DNA of 64,000 nt from Siccirubricoccus phaeus (GCF_008360935.1 NZ_SRXO01000003.1:372001-436000), one strand, 5' to 3'. Positions 8,961 to 17,678 are shown, numbered from the stretch's first letter. Made by a program: numbers and translations. The notes: generated by a model from the letters alone, not told the origin.

Positions 8961-10718
8961 TCAGAGGCTGAGGCCTCGCTTGCGCGCCGGCGTGAGCTCA
9001 AGACTGCCGCCCGGTGCAATGCTCCCCGCCACGGCCAGTCCCCGCTGTCGCTCCATCGCGGGTTTCCACGGCACGAGCTGGAAGCCGAGCCCGTCGTCGA
9101 TCATCGCGAAGCGCCCCGAGGCCAGGTCGAGCCGCCGGGTGAAGACCCCGGAGACGTTGTCCCCGTGTCGCGCCGGCCGCCCCGCCTTCCCTGTCTCGGC
9201 CGTGACCCGCGCGGCAGCCGCCTCCACCTCGCGCTGCCGCAGCGTGTTGAGCAGGTCGCGCGCGAACACAACGCGCTGACCCTGCCGGCGCGCGAGACCT
9301 GTGGTGACGAGATGCTCCGTCCGGCGTGCGAGCGCGCCTTCGACTTCGGCGCCGAAGCCCTGCCCGGCCAGCGGCAGCGGCTCGCGGTCCACCAGGCGCC
9401 GGTCGAGCCAGGTCGCGCCATCGGCTGTGACCTGCGCCTCGACCGAGATGTCTGATCGCACTGCGAGAGCGCTGCGCTCCCTCCCGCCGGCATCCTGGTA
9501 GCGGCGGAGCTCGACGACCGCGCCCGGGTGCCCGTCGCCGGTTGCGTCGATGTCCGCGAAGCGGACGTGATGCACGCGACCGTCGATGCCGTCGATGATC
9601 GCGTAGCCGCTGCCCTTGAGCTCGTCGGCGATGCCGCGCTCGACGAGGCGGCCGATGATCGGCTCGGGCCGGTCACCATGGATGGCGAAGTCACCTGCGG
9701 CGCGCTTGGCTCCGAGCCCCTGCATGGCGCGGTGCATGGTGCTGATGATGTCGCCGCGGGCGCCGAGGTCGCGCAGCGTCTCCTCCATGCCGGGCCTGAG
9801 CGTCCAGACTGCGGGGCCATGGCGCTCGGCGAGCCCGAACCGCTCCAGCGTCTGCGCCCGGCCGATCATCAGGCGACGGAGTTCCGGATTGACAGCGTCC
9901 GCGTCTCCGGGACGCAGGTCCAGGATGCCGGCACCCTCATCGGCGGCGGCGCGCAGCGCGCGGTCGAGACCGGTCCAGCGCTCGGCACCGACCTCTGCCT
10001 CGAGCGCGCTGCGGATCTCCCTTTCGGTCCTTGGCCCGAGTTCGAGCTCGACCAGCGCCTCGGCGCGACCACGGAAGCCGCGCGAGATGTAGTCGCGCGA
10101 GATCACCAGGTCGTCGCCATCCTCGGCCCGGCCGCGCAACAGGACATGGACGTGGGGGTTGTCGGTGTTCCAGTGATCGACCGCGACCCAGTCGAGACGG
10201 CTGCCCAGATCCTGCTCGGCCTGGCGCATCAGGTCGCGCGTCCAGGCCTTCAGGTCCGCGAGGGCGGGCGCATCCTCCGGGCTGACGATGAAGCGGAAGT
10301 GGTGCCGGTCATCGGCACAGCGTTCCGTGAAGTCTCGGGCATCGGCGCTGTCCGAGTCCGCATCGAAGAGCGGCGCCTTGGCGCCGTCGCGCGTGACCCC
10401 GTCGCGCTGGAGATAGCCGATGTGGGTGGCGAGAGAGGCGGAGCGGAAGCGCGTGCCCTGGTGGCGCACGACGCGCGCCTTGATCACGACGCGTCGCGAC
10501 GGCGAGCGGAGTGCGGCCCGTGCCGCGGCGGCGCGGCCCCGCCCGAACTGCGAGCGGTTGCTGCCCCGCGCCCCGCCACCGAAGCCAGGGCCTGTGTGGC
10601 CTGCATTGCGGACAGCGCGCATGACCTGGCCGACGAAGCTTCGCACGCGGCGCGTGGGCGCACGCGTGTCGCCGATGCGGCCAGGTCGAACATGGAGGTC
10701 GTCGTCGCGTGTCGTCAT
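8961..10718 (-). CDS. conjugative relaxase (HUH nuclease, DUF3363 type)
   Basis: 585 residues, VirD2/MobA-like relaxase that nicks oriT and pilots the transferred strand. The metal-binding HUH block is NPHVHVLLRG (about 188-197), preceded by HHFRFIVSPED (about 138-148). Tyrosines that could be catalytic occur in the N-terminal half (SLATHIGYLQRDG), but I cannot assign which acts. The C-terminal half matches the DUF3363 region. The first 80 residues are Arg-rich and low complexity. It lies 154 nt upstream of traG on the same strand. oriT would be expected upstream in 10719-11034, but no specific site was recognised. Confidence 0.85.
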   Translation of the reverse strand: MTTRDDDLHVRPGRIGDTRAPTRRVRSFVGQVMRAVRNAGHTGPGFGGGARGSNRSQFGRGRAAAARAALRSPSRRVVIKARVVRHQGTRFRSASLATHIGYLQRDGVTRDGAKAPLFDADSDSADARDFTERCADDRHHFRFIVSPEDAPALADLKAWTRDLMRQAEQDLGSRLDWVAVDHWNTDNPHVHVLLRGRAEDGDDLVISRDYISRGFRGRAEALVELELGPRTEREIRSALEAEVGAERWTGLDRALRAAADEGAGILDLRPGDADAVNPELRRLMIGRAQTLERFGLAERHGPAVWTLRPGMEETLRDLGARGDIISTMHRAMQGLGAKRAAGDFAIHGDRPEPIIGRLVERGIADELKGSGYAIIDGIDGRVHHVRFADIDATGDGHPGAVVELRRYQDAGGRERSALAVRSDISVEAQVTADGATWLDRRLVDREPLPLAGQGFGAEVEGALARRTEHLVTTGLARRQGQRVVFARDLLNTLRQREVEAAAARVTAETGKAGRPARHGDNVSGVFTRRLDLASGRFAMIDDGLGFQLVPWKPAMERQRGLAVAGSIAPGGSLELTPARKRGLSL

Positions 10719-11034
10719 GACCGCTGATCCGACCGCGCGTCGCGGCGGCTGGCGCTGAGGCCGTTGATCTGCCTGGGCTTTTGGCAGGAAGCGCCAGCCG
10801 CCGCTTTGGCGCGGGACGCGATTTACCGTGCTGGATCAGGCACATACGACCGACCGCCAGCCCTGCTTTTATCTGGCGATCTGCGGTCGGGGTTCCTCTG
10901 TCCTTCGCCTCCTTCGCTCTGGTCGTCGGTCCGGGAGTATCCGACAGCACGACAGAAGCACCCGCGCTTGCGCGCACGCGCGACGACGGCGAGGCAGCCG
11001 CGCTGCGCGATGGCCTGCGTCCCAACGCCATCGC
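10719..11034. other. intergenic stretch upstream of relaxase, no gene recognised
   Basis: About 315 nt with no supported coding sequence. In related elements replication, partition and traF genes lie here, so the region probably marks an old deletion. It may contain oriT because it abuts the relaxase start, but I see no diagnostic nick-region motif. Confidence 0.4.
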
Positions 11035-11584
11035 TCATGGTGAGCCCCCGGCGTTGCGACGGATGGCGAAGATGGAGCCGCGATGACCCGCTGGACCGTC
11101 CGCCTCGTGCGCCTCGGCTGCTCGGGATCGGCCGACGAATGGCCGCGCGGGTGGTGTATGGGCTGCGATTGTCGCACCGCCAGGCGTCCCGCCGCGCGCG
11201 ATCCAAACCGGGATCGGCGGCTCGCCCACTGCGCCGTGCAGGCCGTCACTCGCCTGGCGCGGCGAGTTCACAGGCAGCAGGGCAGCCGGAGAGCGTGGCG
11301 AGAATGACGGCGGCAAGACCGAGAGCGCCACGGTGGCGGCGCAGAGCGCCGGCATCCAGACGACGCCCGCCGCGCACGCGTCGAGCGTCGGGTCGGCCGG
11401 GAAATCGCAACCCCCAGCGCTCGGCGACGGCGTCGGCCGCGTCGTCGGGCCGTGCGTCGTCGAGCTGTTCCCAGTCGCACACATAGCGCGGGTTGCGTCG
11501 GAGGAACTCCCAGGCGATTTCGCGCGCCGAGGCGTTCTCCAGCTCTGCGTAGGCGGCCGCCGACCGCCAGTCTCGCGACGGCAT
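11035..11584 (-). pseudogene. frameshifted DUF6499/DUF2285 mobile-element protein
   Basis: The first part (from ATG 11584, MPSRDWRSAAAYAELEN and AREIAWEFLRRNPRY, then AERWGLRFP) is the DUF6499-type N-terminus. Homology continues only in another frame (PADPTLDACAAGVVWMPAL, then LPPSF and DGLHGAVGEPPIPVWIA). The switch is near 11400, at a TTTCCCGG run, and looks like a single-base indel. Downstream the frame loses resemblance again after about 11110. The family is a marker of this kind of conjugative element; function unknown. Confidence 0.7.
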
Positions 11585-11706
11585 GGCAAGGCTCCGGCAC
11601 AGCGCGGAGCGCACGCTCCGCGCGCAGCATGCCGAGAGATGCGACTATCCGGTGTGTTGTGGAGGCGCGCACCGGGCAACACGTGTTGCCGTCGGCACAA
11701 CGCCGG

Positions 11707-11973
11707 TCAGTTCGCCGAGCCTTGGCGAAGCAGATCGCGGTAGCCGGCCTCGGTCATCCATCGGGCGCGGGCGAGATGGCTGTCGTGGATTCGCCGTGCC
11801 TGGTCGGCATCGTGATCGGGGTCGAGGCCGAGGACGATGCGAGCGACTTCCCGCCAGTCGGCGCCCTCGGCGGCGGCATCCAGCAGGCGGAGGTAGAGGA
11901 TCTTGTGGGCCAGGTCATAGGCCGTGACGCGCGGTTCGTCGGGTGGGGTCTCGAGGATCCTCGCGGCGGTCAT
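11707..11973 (-). CDS. DUF2285 small DNA-binding-type protein
   Basis: 88 residues. The conserved core is VTAYDLAHKILYLRLLDAAAEG (given in part: AYDLAHKILYLRLLDA), then DWREVARIVLGLDPDHD and ARWMTEAGYRDLL, typical of the small DUF2285 proteins that stand between an XRE regulator and the transfer genes in alphaproteobacterial elements. It is divergent from the XRE gene at 12132 and shares an AT-rich promoter gap with it. Probably a regulator of element genes; no experimental function is known to me. Confidence 0.8.
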   Translation of the reverse strand: MTAARILETPPDEPRVTAYDLAHKILYLRLLDAAAEGADWREVARIVLGLDPDHDADQARRIHDSHLARARWMTEAGYRDLLRQGSAN

Positions 11974-12077
11974 GCGGGCGCCCCCTCTGCCGGCGTCTCA
12001 TCGCGCTGTCGCCGCAGGGTCACCCATCCGGGCAGCGAGCGCCAGCCGGGGCGTTACATGGGAGCGGGGGCGCGCGA

Positions 12078-12113
12078 TTTACACACTATAGAAGATAAAC
12101 TCAAAGTATGTAA
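12078..12113 (-). promoter_or_regulatory. AT-rich divergent promoter of the DUF2285 and XRE genes
   Basis: On the minus strand TTACAT (12113-12108) and TATAGT (12090-12085) are separated by 17 nt, a good sigma-70 promoter for the DUF2285 gene. The TTTA/TAAA-rich stretch between them is the likely operator for the XRE regulator encoded on the other strand. The plus-strand promoter is less clear. Confidence 0.55.
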
Positions 12114-12131
12114 CGATCCGACCGTGCCGGC

Positions 12132-12416
12132 ATGGATATGCGCCGGCTGGTGGGGAGGAACGTGCGTCGGATCAGGCTGGAGAAGGGCCTGACGCAGGAG
12201 GCGTTCGCCGAGCGGTCCGGGTTCAGCCAGCAGTATCTCAGCAGCCTGGAACGCGGGCGCCGTAACCCGACCATCGTCACACTCTTCGAGTTGGCGTCCG
12301 CCCTGGGCGTCAGTCACGTCGCGCTCGTCGCGCCGGATGGCGAAAGCGGCGCGGCCGCACCGCTTCGCCGAGGGGGTCGCTCAGGAAAGACAACGACCGC
12401 ACCTAAGGGCCCGTGA
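12132..12416 (+). CDS. XRE-family helix-turn-helix regulator
   Basis: 94 residues. A single Cro/C1-type HTH spans about 7-62 (VRRIRLEKGLTQEAFAERSG, FSQQYLSSLERGRRNPTIVT, LFELASALGVS). The tail is basic and disordered. It is divergent from the DUF2285 gene, the usual arrangement at the control end of these elements, so it probably represses the leftward transfer operon and itself. No strong Shine-Dalgarno precedes ATG 12132; ATG 12138 is an alternative start. The gap of 73 nt to the next gene makes read-through into the toxin-antitoxin operon possible. Confidence 0.85.
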   Translation: MDMRRLVGRNVRRIRLEKGLTQEAFAERSGFSQQYLSSLERGRRNPTIVTLFELASALGVSHVALVAPDGESGAAAPLRRGGRSGKTTTAPKGP

Positions 12417-12489
12417 CGCCCCAACATTTAAGGCGACGCACCGCGGCATAGGCCCGCTTGACGCATTGGCGTTTCAGGAATAGGTATCG

Positions 12490-13878
12490 ATGAAACACCA
12501 ATGCGTGGGGTGTGCCTTGGCTGCTCAGATTCTCCCTTTCCCGAAGCCCGCCTCGGCCCCGTCGTCGCCCATCGCGACGTATCTCTGGGTCGGTGAGGCC
12601 CATCGGAAGCTGGCGGATCTGCACGCAGCAGGCCATCTGCCGGCCCGCCGGCTGGTCGTGGAAGCTTCCCGCCTGCGTCATCAGCGAGAGCTCGTCGCCG
12701 CGGTCCGAGACGCTGGTGGCGAGATCGTCCTGGATACCGAGGTGGCCGAACTCGCAAGCGTCGGGAAGCATGCCGGGCAGGTTCGGGGTGCACCGTGGGC
12801 GCTGCCGGAAGGTGCCGGCCCGCTTGGTCCCGATCATTTCCGGCCGGACGCGTCGACCGACGTAATTGGCCAAATTGCCCGTTTGGCGGTGTCGTCCGGC
12901 GTCACCGCTGTCTTGTCGCCAGCGCATCATCTCGGTGACCCGGGGTTCCGCGACTGGATAAGTGTCGATTCCGACGCGTGCCTTGCCCTGCGTAAGGCGC
13001 TTGACCGCGAGGGCGGCCAGGCCATTCCGATCGACTACCCATTGATCGTTCCGAGTGCGATGCTGAACGACCCGAGCCAGCGGGGATTGCTGGTTGCGAT
13101 GCTGGGCAGGCTACCCATCGACCACGTCTGGCTGCGCGTCGTGGGTTTGGGCGCAGATGCCGGCCCCTTGCAGATGAGCCGCTACCTCTCCGCCGTGGCA
13201 GGGCTGCACAATCTCGGCAAGCCCGTGATCGCCGATCATCTGGGCGGGCTGCCAGGCCAGGCTGCATTGGCGTTCGGCGTGGTCTCCGGAATCGCGCAGG
13301 GCATCGGCGAACGCGAGCGCTTCGATACGGGCGACTGGCACAAGCCAGCCAAGCCGCGGGCCGACGACGCGAAGTTCGGTCGCGCTGTCCGGGTTTCGAT
13401 ACCCGGCCTCAACCGCACGCTCACACGCGCCGAGCTCGACGTGCTCGCCAGCGCGAAGAATGGCCGCCGCATTTGCGGGTGCGCCGATCGCGCGTGCTGC
13501 AAGCATGGCTACGACAGCATGGTCGCTGATCCGCGCGGGCATGCGGCGCGGCAGCTATTCTGCAGCATCGCGAGGCTGGAGGCCGTGCCGGACCTTCGGC
13601 GCGAGACGTATTTCCTTGGCCATGACGGTCCGATGGCGAAGGCGGATAGGACGGCACGCGAGATCAAGGCGCTGCGGCCGGACGCCTCTGAAGCGGCGCG
13701 CCACAACGTTGACCCGGAAGCCTTGATGAAACGGCTGGCGGATCACAGCCGGACGACTGAGAAGATGCGGACGACCTTGGAAACCATTCACGAGACCCGT
13801 GGCAACGACGTGCCGCGCGCGCGCGTGGCTGCCCTCCGAAGTGGAGGCGGACGCAAGTCGGCAACCGGGAAGCCATGA
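12490..13878 (+). CDS. uncharacterised Cys-rich protein, first gene of a RES/DUF2384 operon
   Basis: 462 residues; I do not recognise the family. Residues 50-280 alternate short strands and helices (RRLVVEAS, GEIVLDTEV, GVTAVLSPAHHLG, HVWLRVVGLG, KPVIADHLGGLPG, GIAQGIGERERFD), suggesting an alpha/beta or TIM-barrel-like fold. A C-terminal C329-x-C331-x4-C336-C337 with H339 and H351 looks like a zinc or Fe-S site, and CVGC sits at 5-8. The last 60 residues are basic. ATG 12490 follows AGGAATAGG. The stop overlaps the antitoxin start (ATGA at 13875-13878), so it is translationally coupled to the toxin-antitoxin pair. An enzymatic or nucleic-acid-binding accessory role is a guess. Confidence 0.75.
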   Translation: MKHQCVGCALAAQILPFPKPASAPSSPIATYLWVGEAHRKLADLHAAGHLPARRLVVEASRLRHQRELVAAVRDAGGEIVLDTEVAELASVGKHAGQVRGAPWALPEGAGPLGPDHFRPDASTDVIGQIARLAVSSGVTAVLSPAHHLGDPGFRDWISVDSDACLALRKALDREGGQAIPIDYPLIVPSAMLNDPSQRGLLVAMLGRLPIDHVWLRVVGLGADAGPLQMSRYLSAVAGLHNLGKPVIADHLGGLPGQAALAFGVVSGIAQGIGERERFDTGDWHKPAKPRADDAKFGRAVRVSIPGLNRTLTRAELDVLASAKNGRRICGCADRACCKHGYDSMVADPRGHAARQLFCSIARLEAVPDLRRETYFLGHDGPMAKADRTAREIKALRPDASEAARHNVDPEALMKRLADHSRTTEKMRTTLETIHETRGNDVPRARVAALRSGGGRKSATGKP

Positions 13879-14222
13879 ACGCACGCTCAGGGGCGATGCC
13901 CCGCTATATCGAAGATCTGAACGCGCTCGGTGGCCTGTCCGGCACCGACATCGCTAACATCGCCGACGTGTCCAAGGCGACGGTCTCTCGGTGGAAGGCC
14001 GGCACCGTCAAGCCGCAGCCGGACACGCAGCTGGTCCTGTCCGACCTTCACTTCATCGTCCAGCGGCTCACCGAGTACTACAGTGCGGATGAAATCCGCA
14101 CCTGGCTCTACGCGCGGCATCCGCAACTCGATGGCCAGCGTGCCATCGACCTGATCAACCAGAATCGGTCCGAGGATATCCTGCGCATCCTCGATCGGCT
14201 GGACTCGGACGTGTATCTCTGA
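13875..14222 (+). CDS. Xre/MbcA/ParS-type antitoxin (DUF2384 family)
   Basis: 115 residues. An N-terminal HTH (LSGTDIANIADVSKATVSRWKAG, in part DIANIADVSKATVSRW) is followed by the C-terminal DUF2384-like toxin-binding part (WLYARHPQLDGQRAIDLINQ). Such proteins neutralise RES toxins and repress their own operon. It overlaps the upstream Cys-rich gene by 4 nt and ends 3 nt before the RES toxin. An internal start (MPRYIEDL, ATG 13896) is possible. Confidence 0.88.
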   Translation: MNARSGAMPRYIEDLNALGGLSGTDIANIADVSKATVSRWKAGTVKPQPDTQLVLSDLHFIVQRLTEYYSADEIRTWLYARHPQLDGQRAIDLINQNRSEDILRILDRLDSDVYL

Positions 14223-14225
14223 CGC

Positions 14226-14804
14226 ATGGCCGCGGCCCGCTCCCCCCGCGACAACCACCTGCTCGACGCCGTAGAGGCTTTGCCGCGGGAGGCCTGGAGC
14301 GGCCCAGTGTGGCGCGTCGTGCGGGAAGGGCGCGATCCGACACAGTGCAGCGCGGTCGGCGGCCGCTGGGACGATCGGAGCTTCGAAGTGCTCTACACCT
14401 CGACGCATGCCGATGGCGCCCGGGCCGAGATGTTCTTCCATCTCAGCCGCGGCCAGCCCGTGATGCCGTCACAGGTGCGCTATAGCCTGCACGAGCTTCG
14501 CGTCACGCTCGATGCCTGCGTGCGCATCGCCTCGCTGGAGGTCCTGGGGGGATTGGGTCTCAAGACCGGGACATTCGGTCAGCTGTCCTACAGCGAACGG
14601 CAGCTCGAATATCCGCGCACGCAAGAGATCGCCGAGGCCGCCCATTTCCACGGCCGCGACGGCCTGTTCGTACCGAGCGCGCGCTCCACCCATCCCAACT
14701 TGGTCATATTCTGCGGCGTCGCCGGACCGGAGGCGGTCGAGGTCGTGCGCGACCACGGCATCGTCGACTGGACGGCTTGGCGAAATGCGCAGCGCAACGG
14801 CTGA
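14226..14804 (+). CDS. RES-domain toxin (NAD-consuming, MbcT/ParT type)
   Basis: 192 residues, usual size. The three name-giving residues are present: R47 in AVGGRWDD, E68 in GARAEMFFHL and S151 in LFVPSARS. Characterised RES toxins are ADP-ribosyltransferase-fold enzymes that degrade NAD+ or modify a target. Co-transcribed with its DUF2384 antitoxin (3-nt gap) and, unusually, with an uncharacterised Cys-rich protein as first gene. Catalytic residues suggest it is active. Confidence 0.9.
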   Translation: MAAARSPRDNHLLDAVEALPREAWSGPVWRVVREGRDPTQCSAVGGRWDDRSFEVLYTSTHADGARAEMFFHLSRGQPVMPSQVRYSLHELRVTLDACVRIASLEVLGGLGLKTGTFGQLSYSERQLEYPRTQEIAEAAHFHGRDGLFVPSARSTHPNLVIFCGVAGPEAVEVVRDHGIVDWTAWRNAQRNG

Positions 14805-14823
14805 GCGACGCGCCGCCCGTGCG

Positions 14824-15024
14824 TCAGGGATCACTGCTGCCCAACAGATTGCCCTGCGCCGCCACGCTCCTACGACCGCGCCGCGCGGTGGGCGCCTTCG
14901 TCGCATCCGCCGGAAGCGCCGCCTGCAGCGCCAAAGCGCGCAGCGTCGGGCCGCTGCAGATGCGTTCCAGAACGTCGGCCTGCGCGGCCTCCAGCGCAAC
15001 CAGGCCGCCAAGCACGTTCAGCAC
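14824..15024 (-). CDS. possible small ORF or gene fragment, unrecognised
   Basis: A reading frame open from about 15090 with Ala/Leu-rich sequence (VLNVLGGLVALEAAQADVLE) ends at 14824. No ATG or good ribosome site is present; a GTG at 15024 is the only candidate start. It begins directly behind the IS66 relic stop and may be a truncated gene. Low support. Confidence 0.25.
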   Translation of the reverse strand: MLNVLGGLVALEAAQADVLERICSGPTLRALALQAALPADATKAPTARRGRRSVAAQGNLLGSSDP

Positions 15025-15090
15025 GTTGGTAGGCGAGGCCTGCGGGCCCTCGTAGCCTTCGCCTGACGCGGTGCCTATCTCGTCGGCCGC

Positions 15091-15229
15091 TCAGTGCCAC
15101 GGCATGAGTACGTCGATGTGGCTGTTGGGCCAGCCGTTGATGAGGTGCGCCAGTACGTCGGCGAGGTAGCGCTGCAGGTCAACGTTGTTCAGCTTGCAGG
15201 TCTCGATGAGCGAGGCAACCACCGCCGAG
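15091..15229 (-). mobile_element. IS66-family transposase C-terminal relic
   Basis: 45 codons encode AVVASLIETCKLNNVDLQRY, LADVLAHLINGWPNSHIDV and the ending LMPWH, the distinctive C-terminus of IS66 TnpC (normally DELLPW). Homology stops abruptly at 15229. No other part of the element remains. Confidence 0.8.
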
Positions 15230-15265
15230 CGGGCCCCGCCCTCTCGGGCGGGGCCCGCTGGCCGC

Positions 15266-15583
15266 TCACTCCCTGCTGCGGTTGCCGTTGGGGCGGGACC
15301 AGATCAGCTCGAACTCGCCGCCCTCCATCTCGAAGAGGTTCGCCAGGATCGGCGCCGGCAGGGAGGGGTCGTCGAGCTTCACCGAGAGGTAGTCGCGGCC
15401 CTCGTTCGAGGTCTTCTTCCACGCCGCCCCGATCTCGGCCCGGCCGGCAAAGATGCGGAAGTCGGGGGCCTTGTCGCTGCTCTTCTCGGCCGGCCGAACC
15501 TGGACCTTGGCGTCGAGGGTGAGCGTCGAGACCGTGCCGGTGAAGCCGTCGCCGGTGCGGGTGAAGGTGCCGATGGTCGCCAT
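15266..15583 (-). CDS. DUF736 family protein
   Basis: 105 residues, normal for DUF736: [20 protein letters not shown] at the start, then [17 protein letters not shown] and [15 protein letters not shown]. Small beta-rich proteins of this family occur almost only on alphaproteobacterial conjugative elements; their function is not established. Start 15583 has AGGAGA 8 nt upstream. Its leader carries copy A of the structured repeat described at 15605-15810. Confidence 0.9.
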   Translation of the reverse strand: MATIGTFTRTGDGFTGTVSTLTLDAKVQVRPAEKSSDKAPDFRIFAGRAEIGAAWKKTSNEGRDYLSVKLDDPSLPAPILANLFEMEGGEFELIWSRPNGNRSRE

Positions 15584-15604
15584 GACTGTCTCCTGTCTGT
15601 CGAT

Positions 15605-15810
15605 CGGGCCGCGCCCATCGCGGCCTCGATGGCGATCGTCCGGCCGGGGGCGGGCGCCGACACACCCGCTTGCGGGCCGCAGCGCAGCGGAGGACGGGGC
15701 TGGGGGACTTTCTTGCCTCGCGAGGAATGGCCCACCCAGGGTCCCCGCGCGGCTTGCCGCGTGGGGTGGGTAGCCAGGGGAAGAAAGTCGCACCGGCGCC
15801 GTTGCGGCCG
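15605..15810 (-). repeat. leader element copy A upstream of DUF736
   Basis: Shares long blocks with copy B at 17679-17857: GGGCCGCGCCCATCGCGGCC, CGGCCGGGGGCGGG, GCCGCAGCGCAGCGGAGGAC and CTTTCTTGCCTCGCGAGG. The perfect palindrome CCTCGCGAGG is at 15716-15725, 133 nt upstream of the DUF736 ATG. GACTTTCTT (15706-15714) pairs perfectly with AAGAAAGTC (15781-15789), enclosing a long GC-rich hairpin (CCCACCC/GGGTGGG). Beyond about 15810 to 16084 I see nothing coding. Confidence 0.75.
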
Positions 15811-16084
15811 AGGCGCCCGAGGCGTCAGCCGTCCCTCGGCCAGATCAGGCCATCCGAGGGAGCGTGGCAGCGCGACACCGGACGGACCACGGAGACAGCA
15901 GGCGACAGTCGCCGCGCCCGGCACAAGCGCGACGAACCAGGCATCGCGGTCACGGCGCCCATGGCGTGCACAAGGGAGGATCTGGCCGGAACGGGGAAGG
16001 CGAAACGCTGGCCCTGTTGCGCATCATCCCGGCTGGGTGGGGCGCGGCGTGGATGTCCTCGACGAGGGCCGCTCTCTTTCGGGG

Positions 16085-16624
16085 TCAGCCGCGCGATCCC
16101 GATGACGGCGCGGGCAGGCGTGCCGTGGAAGGGGATGGCAGGCGAGGCTGATGCGGTCCCGCCCCTTCGGTAAACTCCGCGTCAGGAGGGACAACGGTGA
16201 CCTGCCTCGGCTGGGCGCCGGCGCCCGCGAACGCAGCCAGTTGCACTGCCGCGGAAACACCGACGGCTAGGCCGCCGATCGCCGCGAAGACGTGCCGCCA
16301 GGCTTCCGACGGCACGAGCAGCGCCGAGATCCCAAGCACCGCGTGGTAGCCGGCCACGACCGCCGGTGCGGCGAACAGCAGCGCGATGACGGCCCGCAGG
16401 GCGAGCGAGCGCACGGACGCGAAAAGCAGCTGTGCGGCGAACAGCGCCACCACGCCGGCGACGAGGCCAACCAGCGCCGCGCCGATCACGCCCGCGCCCG
16501 TCTCGAAAGCCCACATGCCGACCGTCAGCCCGACGAAGATCGGCACGGCGTAGATGGCGAGCGTGAACAGCAGCACGAGCGCCGTGCCGAGGCCGAACAG
16601 GCTGACGACAATGCCAAGCGTCAT
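16085..16624 (-). CDS. integral membrane protein of the element, unknown function
   Basis: 179 residues with four or five predicted membrane helices: IVVSLFGLGTALVLLFTLAI, VGLTVGMWAFETGAGVIGAA, ALVGLVAGVVALFAAQLLFA, AVIALLFAAPAVVAGYHAVL and a segment near FAAIGGLAVGVSAAVQL. The tail of about 45 residues is proline-rich and cytoplasmic or periplasmic. GGGGAGGG precedes the ATG. It lies between DUF736 and DUF2493 genes, a place often held by a small membrane protein in these elements. No motif indicates its function. Confidence 0.7.
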   Translation of the reverse strand: MTLGIVVSLFGLGTALVLLFTLAIYAVPIFVGLTVGMWAFETGAGVIGAALVGLVAGVVALFAAQLLFASVRSLALRAVIALLFAAPAVVAGYHAVLGISALLVPSEAWRHVFAAIGGLAVGVSAAVQLAAFAGAGAQPRQVTVVPPDAEFTEGAGPHQPRLPSPSTARLPAPSSGSRG

Positions 16625-16726
16625 GCGACCCTCCCCGGTCGAGGCGCGATGATGCGCCCCGATTGTAGCGGATCGCGGGCGTGCAGCGGTTCGCCTTTGC
16701 GCGAGCGCATCATGGTGCGGGCGGCG

Positions 16727-17659
16727 CTACCCGCCGCCCCCGCGGAAGTCGAAGAGTGGGATGCCGAGGCGCTTCGCCTTGTCGGCCAGGTTGTCGGTGA
16801 CACCCGAGCCCGGAAAGACGATGACGCCGATCGGCAGCGTCTCGAGCAGCGCGTCGTTGCGCTTGAAGGGCGCGGCCTTGGCGTGGCGGTGCCAGTCTGG
16901 CTTGAAGACGATCTGCGGCACCTTGCGCTGATCGGACCAGCAGGCGGCGATGCGCTCGGCGCCCTTCGGCGTGCCGCCATGCAGCAGCACCATCTCGTGG
17001 TGCTTCGCGTGCACGCGGTCGAGCGCGGCCCAGATGCGCTGGTGATCGTTGCAATCGACCCCGCCGGCGAAGGCGATGCGCACGCCCGGGGGCATCAGTG
17101 GCTCGGTCTCGGCGCGGCGCCTGGCGGCGAGGAAGTCGCGGCTGTCGATCATCGCCGCGGTCATCGTGCGCCGGCTGACCATTGACCCCGCACGCGGGCG
17201 CCAGGCGGAGCCGGTGTGGTTCTCGAAGTGCTCGGCCGCGGCGTCGCGGAGGAACTCGAAGGCGTTGCGGCGCTCGATGAGCGTGAGGCCCTGGGCGAGG
17301 AGGCGTTCCAGCTCGACGGAGCGGACCTCGGAGCCGTCCTGCTCGCGCTGGGAGCGCTGCTGCGCGGCCTCGTTGGTGTCGAGCTCGCGGCCGATGCGGT
17401 CGATGCCGCGATGGAAGAGGTTGACCAGCGACCAGAGGAGGTCGGGCAGGTCGGGCTCGAGGCGCGTCTCGCCGAGGCTTGCGACGAGTGCGTCGAAGAT
17501 GTCGCCGACGGCACCGGAGAGGCGGTCGGGATCGGGCAGCGGCCGCGGATCGGGCTCGTCTGCGAAGGGGCGGTAGCCGTGGAGCTGCAGCTCGTCGAGC
17601 AGGTGCGCGGTGGCGGTGGCGGCGTGGGTAGGTTCGGCGTCGTCGAAGCGGTCGGTCAT
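16727..17659 (-). CDS. DUF2493 (SLOG-like) family protein
   Basis: 310 residues. The N-terminal 190 are helical and specific to the mobile-element group (GEVRSVELERLLAQGLTLIE region). The C-terminal DUF2493 domain has a Rossmann-like SLOG core: VRIAFAGGVDCNDHQRIWAA, VLLHGGTPKGAERIAACW and IGVIVFPGSGVTDNLADKAK. SLOG proteins bind nucleotides or nucleotide-derived ligands; a role in element maintenance is unproven. Start 17659 has GAGGA 8 nt upstream. Its leader carries copy B of the structured repeat. Confidence 0.85.
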   Translation of the reverse strand: MTDRFDDAEPTHAATATAHLLDELQLHGYRPFADEPDPRPLPDPDRLSGAVGDIFDALVASLGETRLEPDLPDLLWSLVNLFHRGIDRIGRELDTNEAAQQRSQREQDGSEVRSVELERLLAQGLTLIERRNAFEFLRDAAAEHFENHTGSAWRPRAGSMVSRRTMTAAMIDSRDFLAARRRAETEPLMPPGVRIAFAGGVDCNDHQRIWAALDRVHAKHHEMVLLHGGTPKGAERIAACWSDQRKVPQIVFKPDWHRHAKAAPFKRNDALLETLPIGVIVFPGSGVTDNLADKAKRLGIPLFDFRGGGG

Positions 17660-17678
17660 GGCCGGGTCCTCGCTGTCA

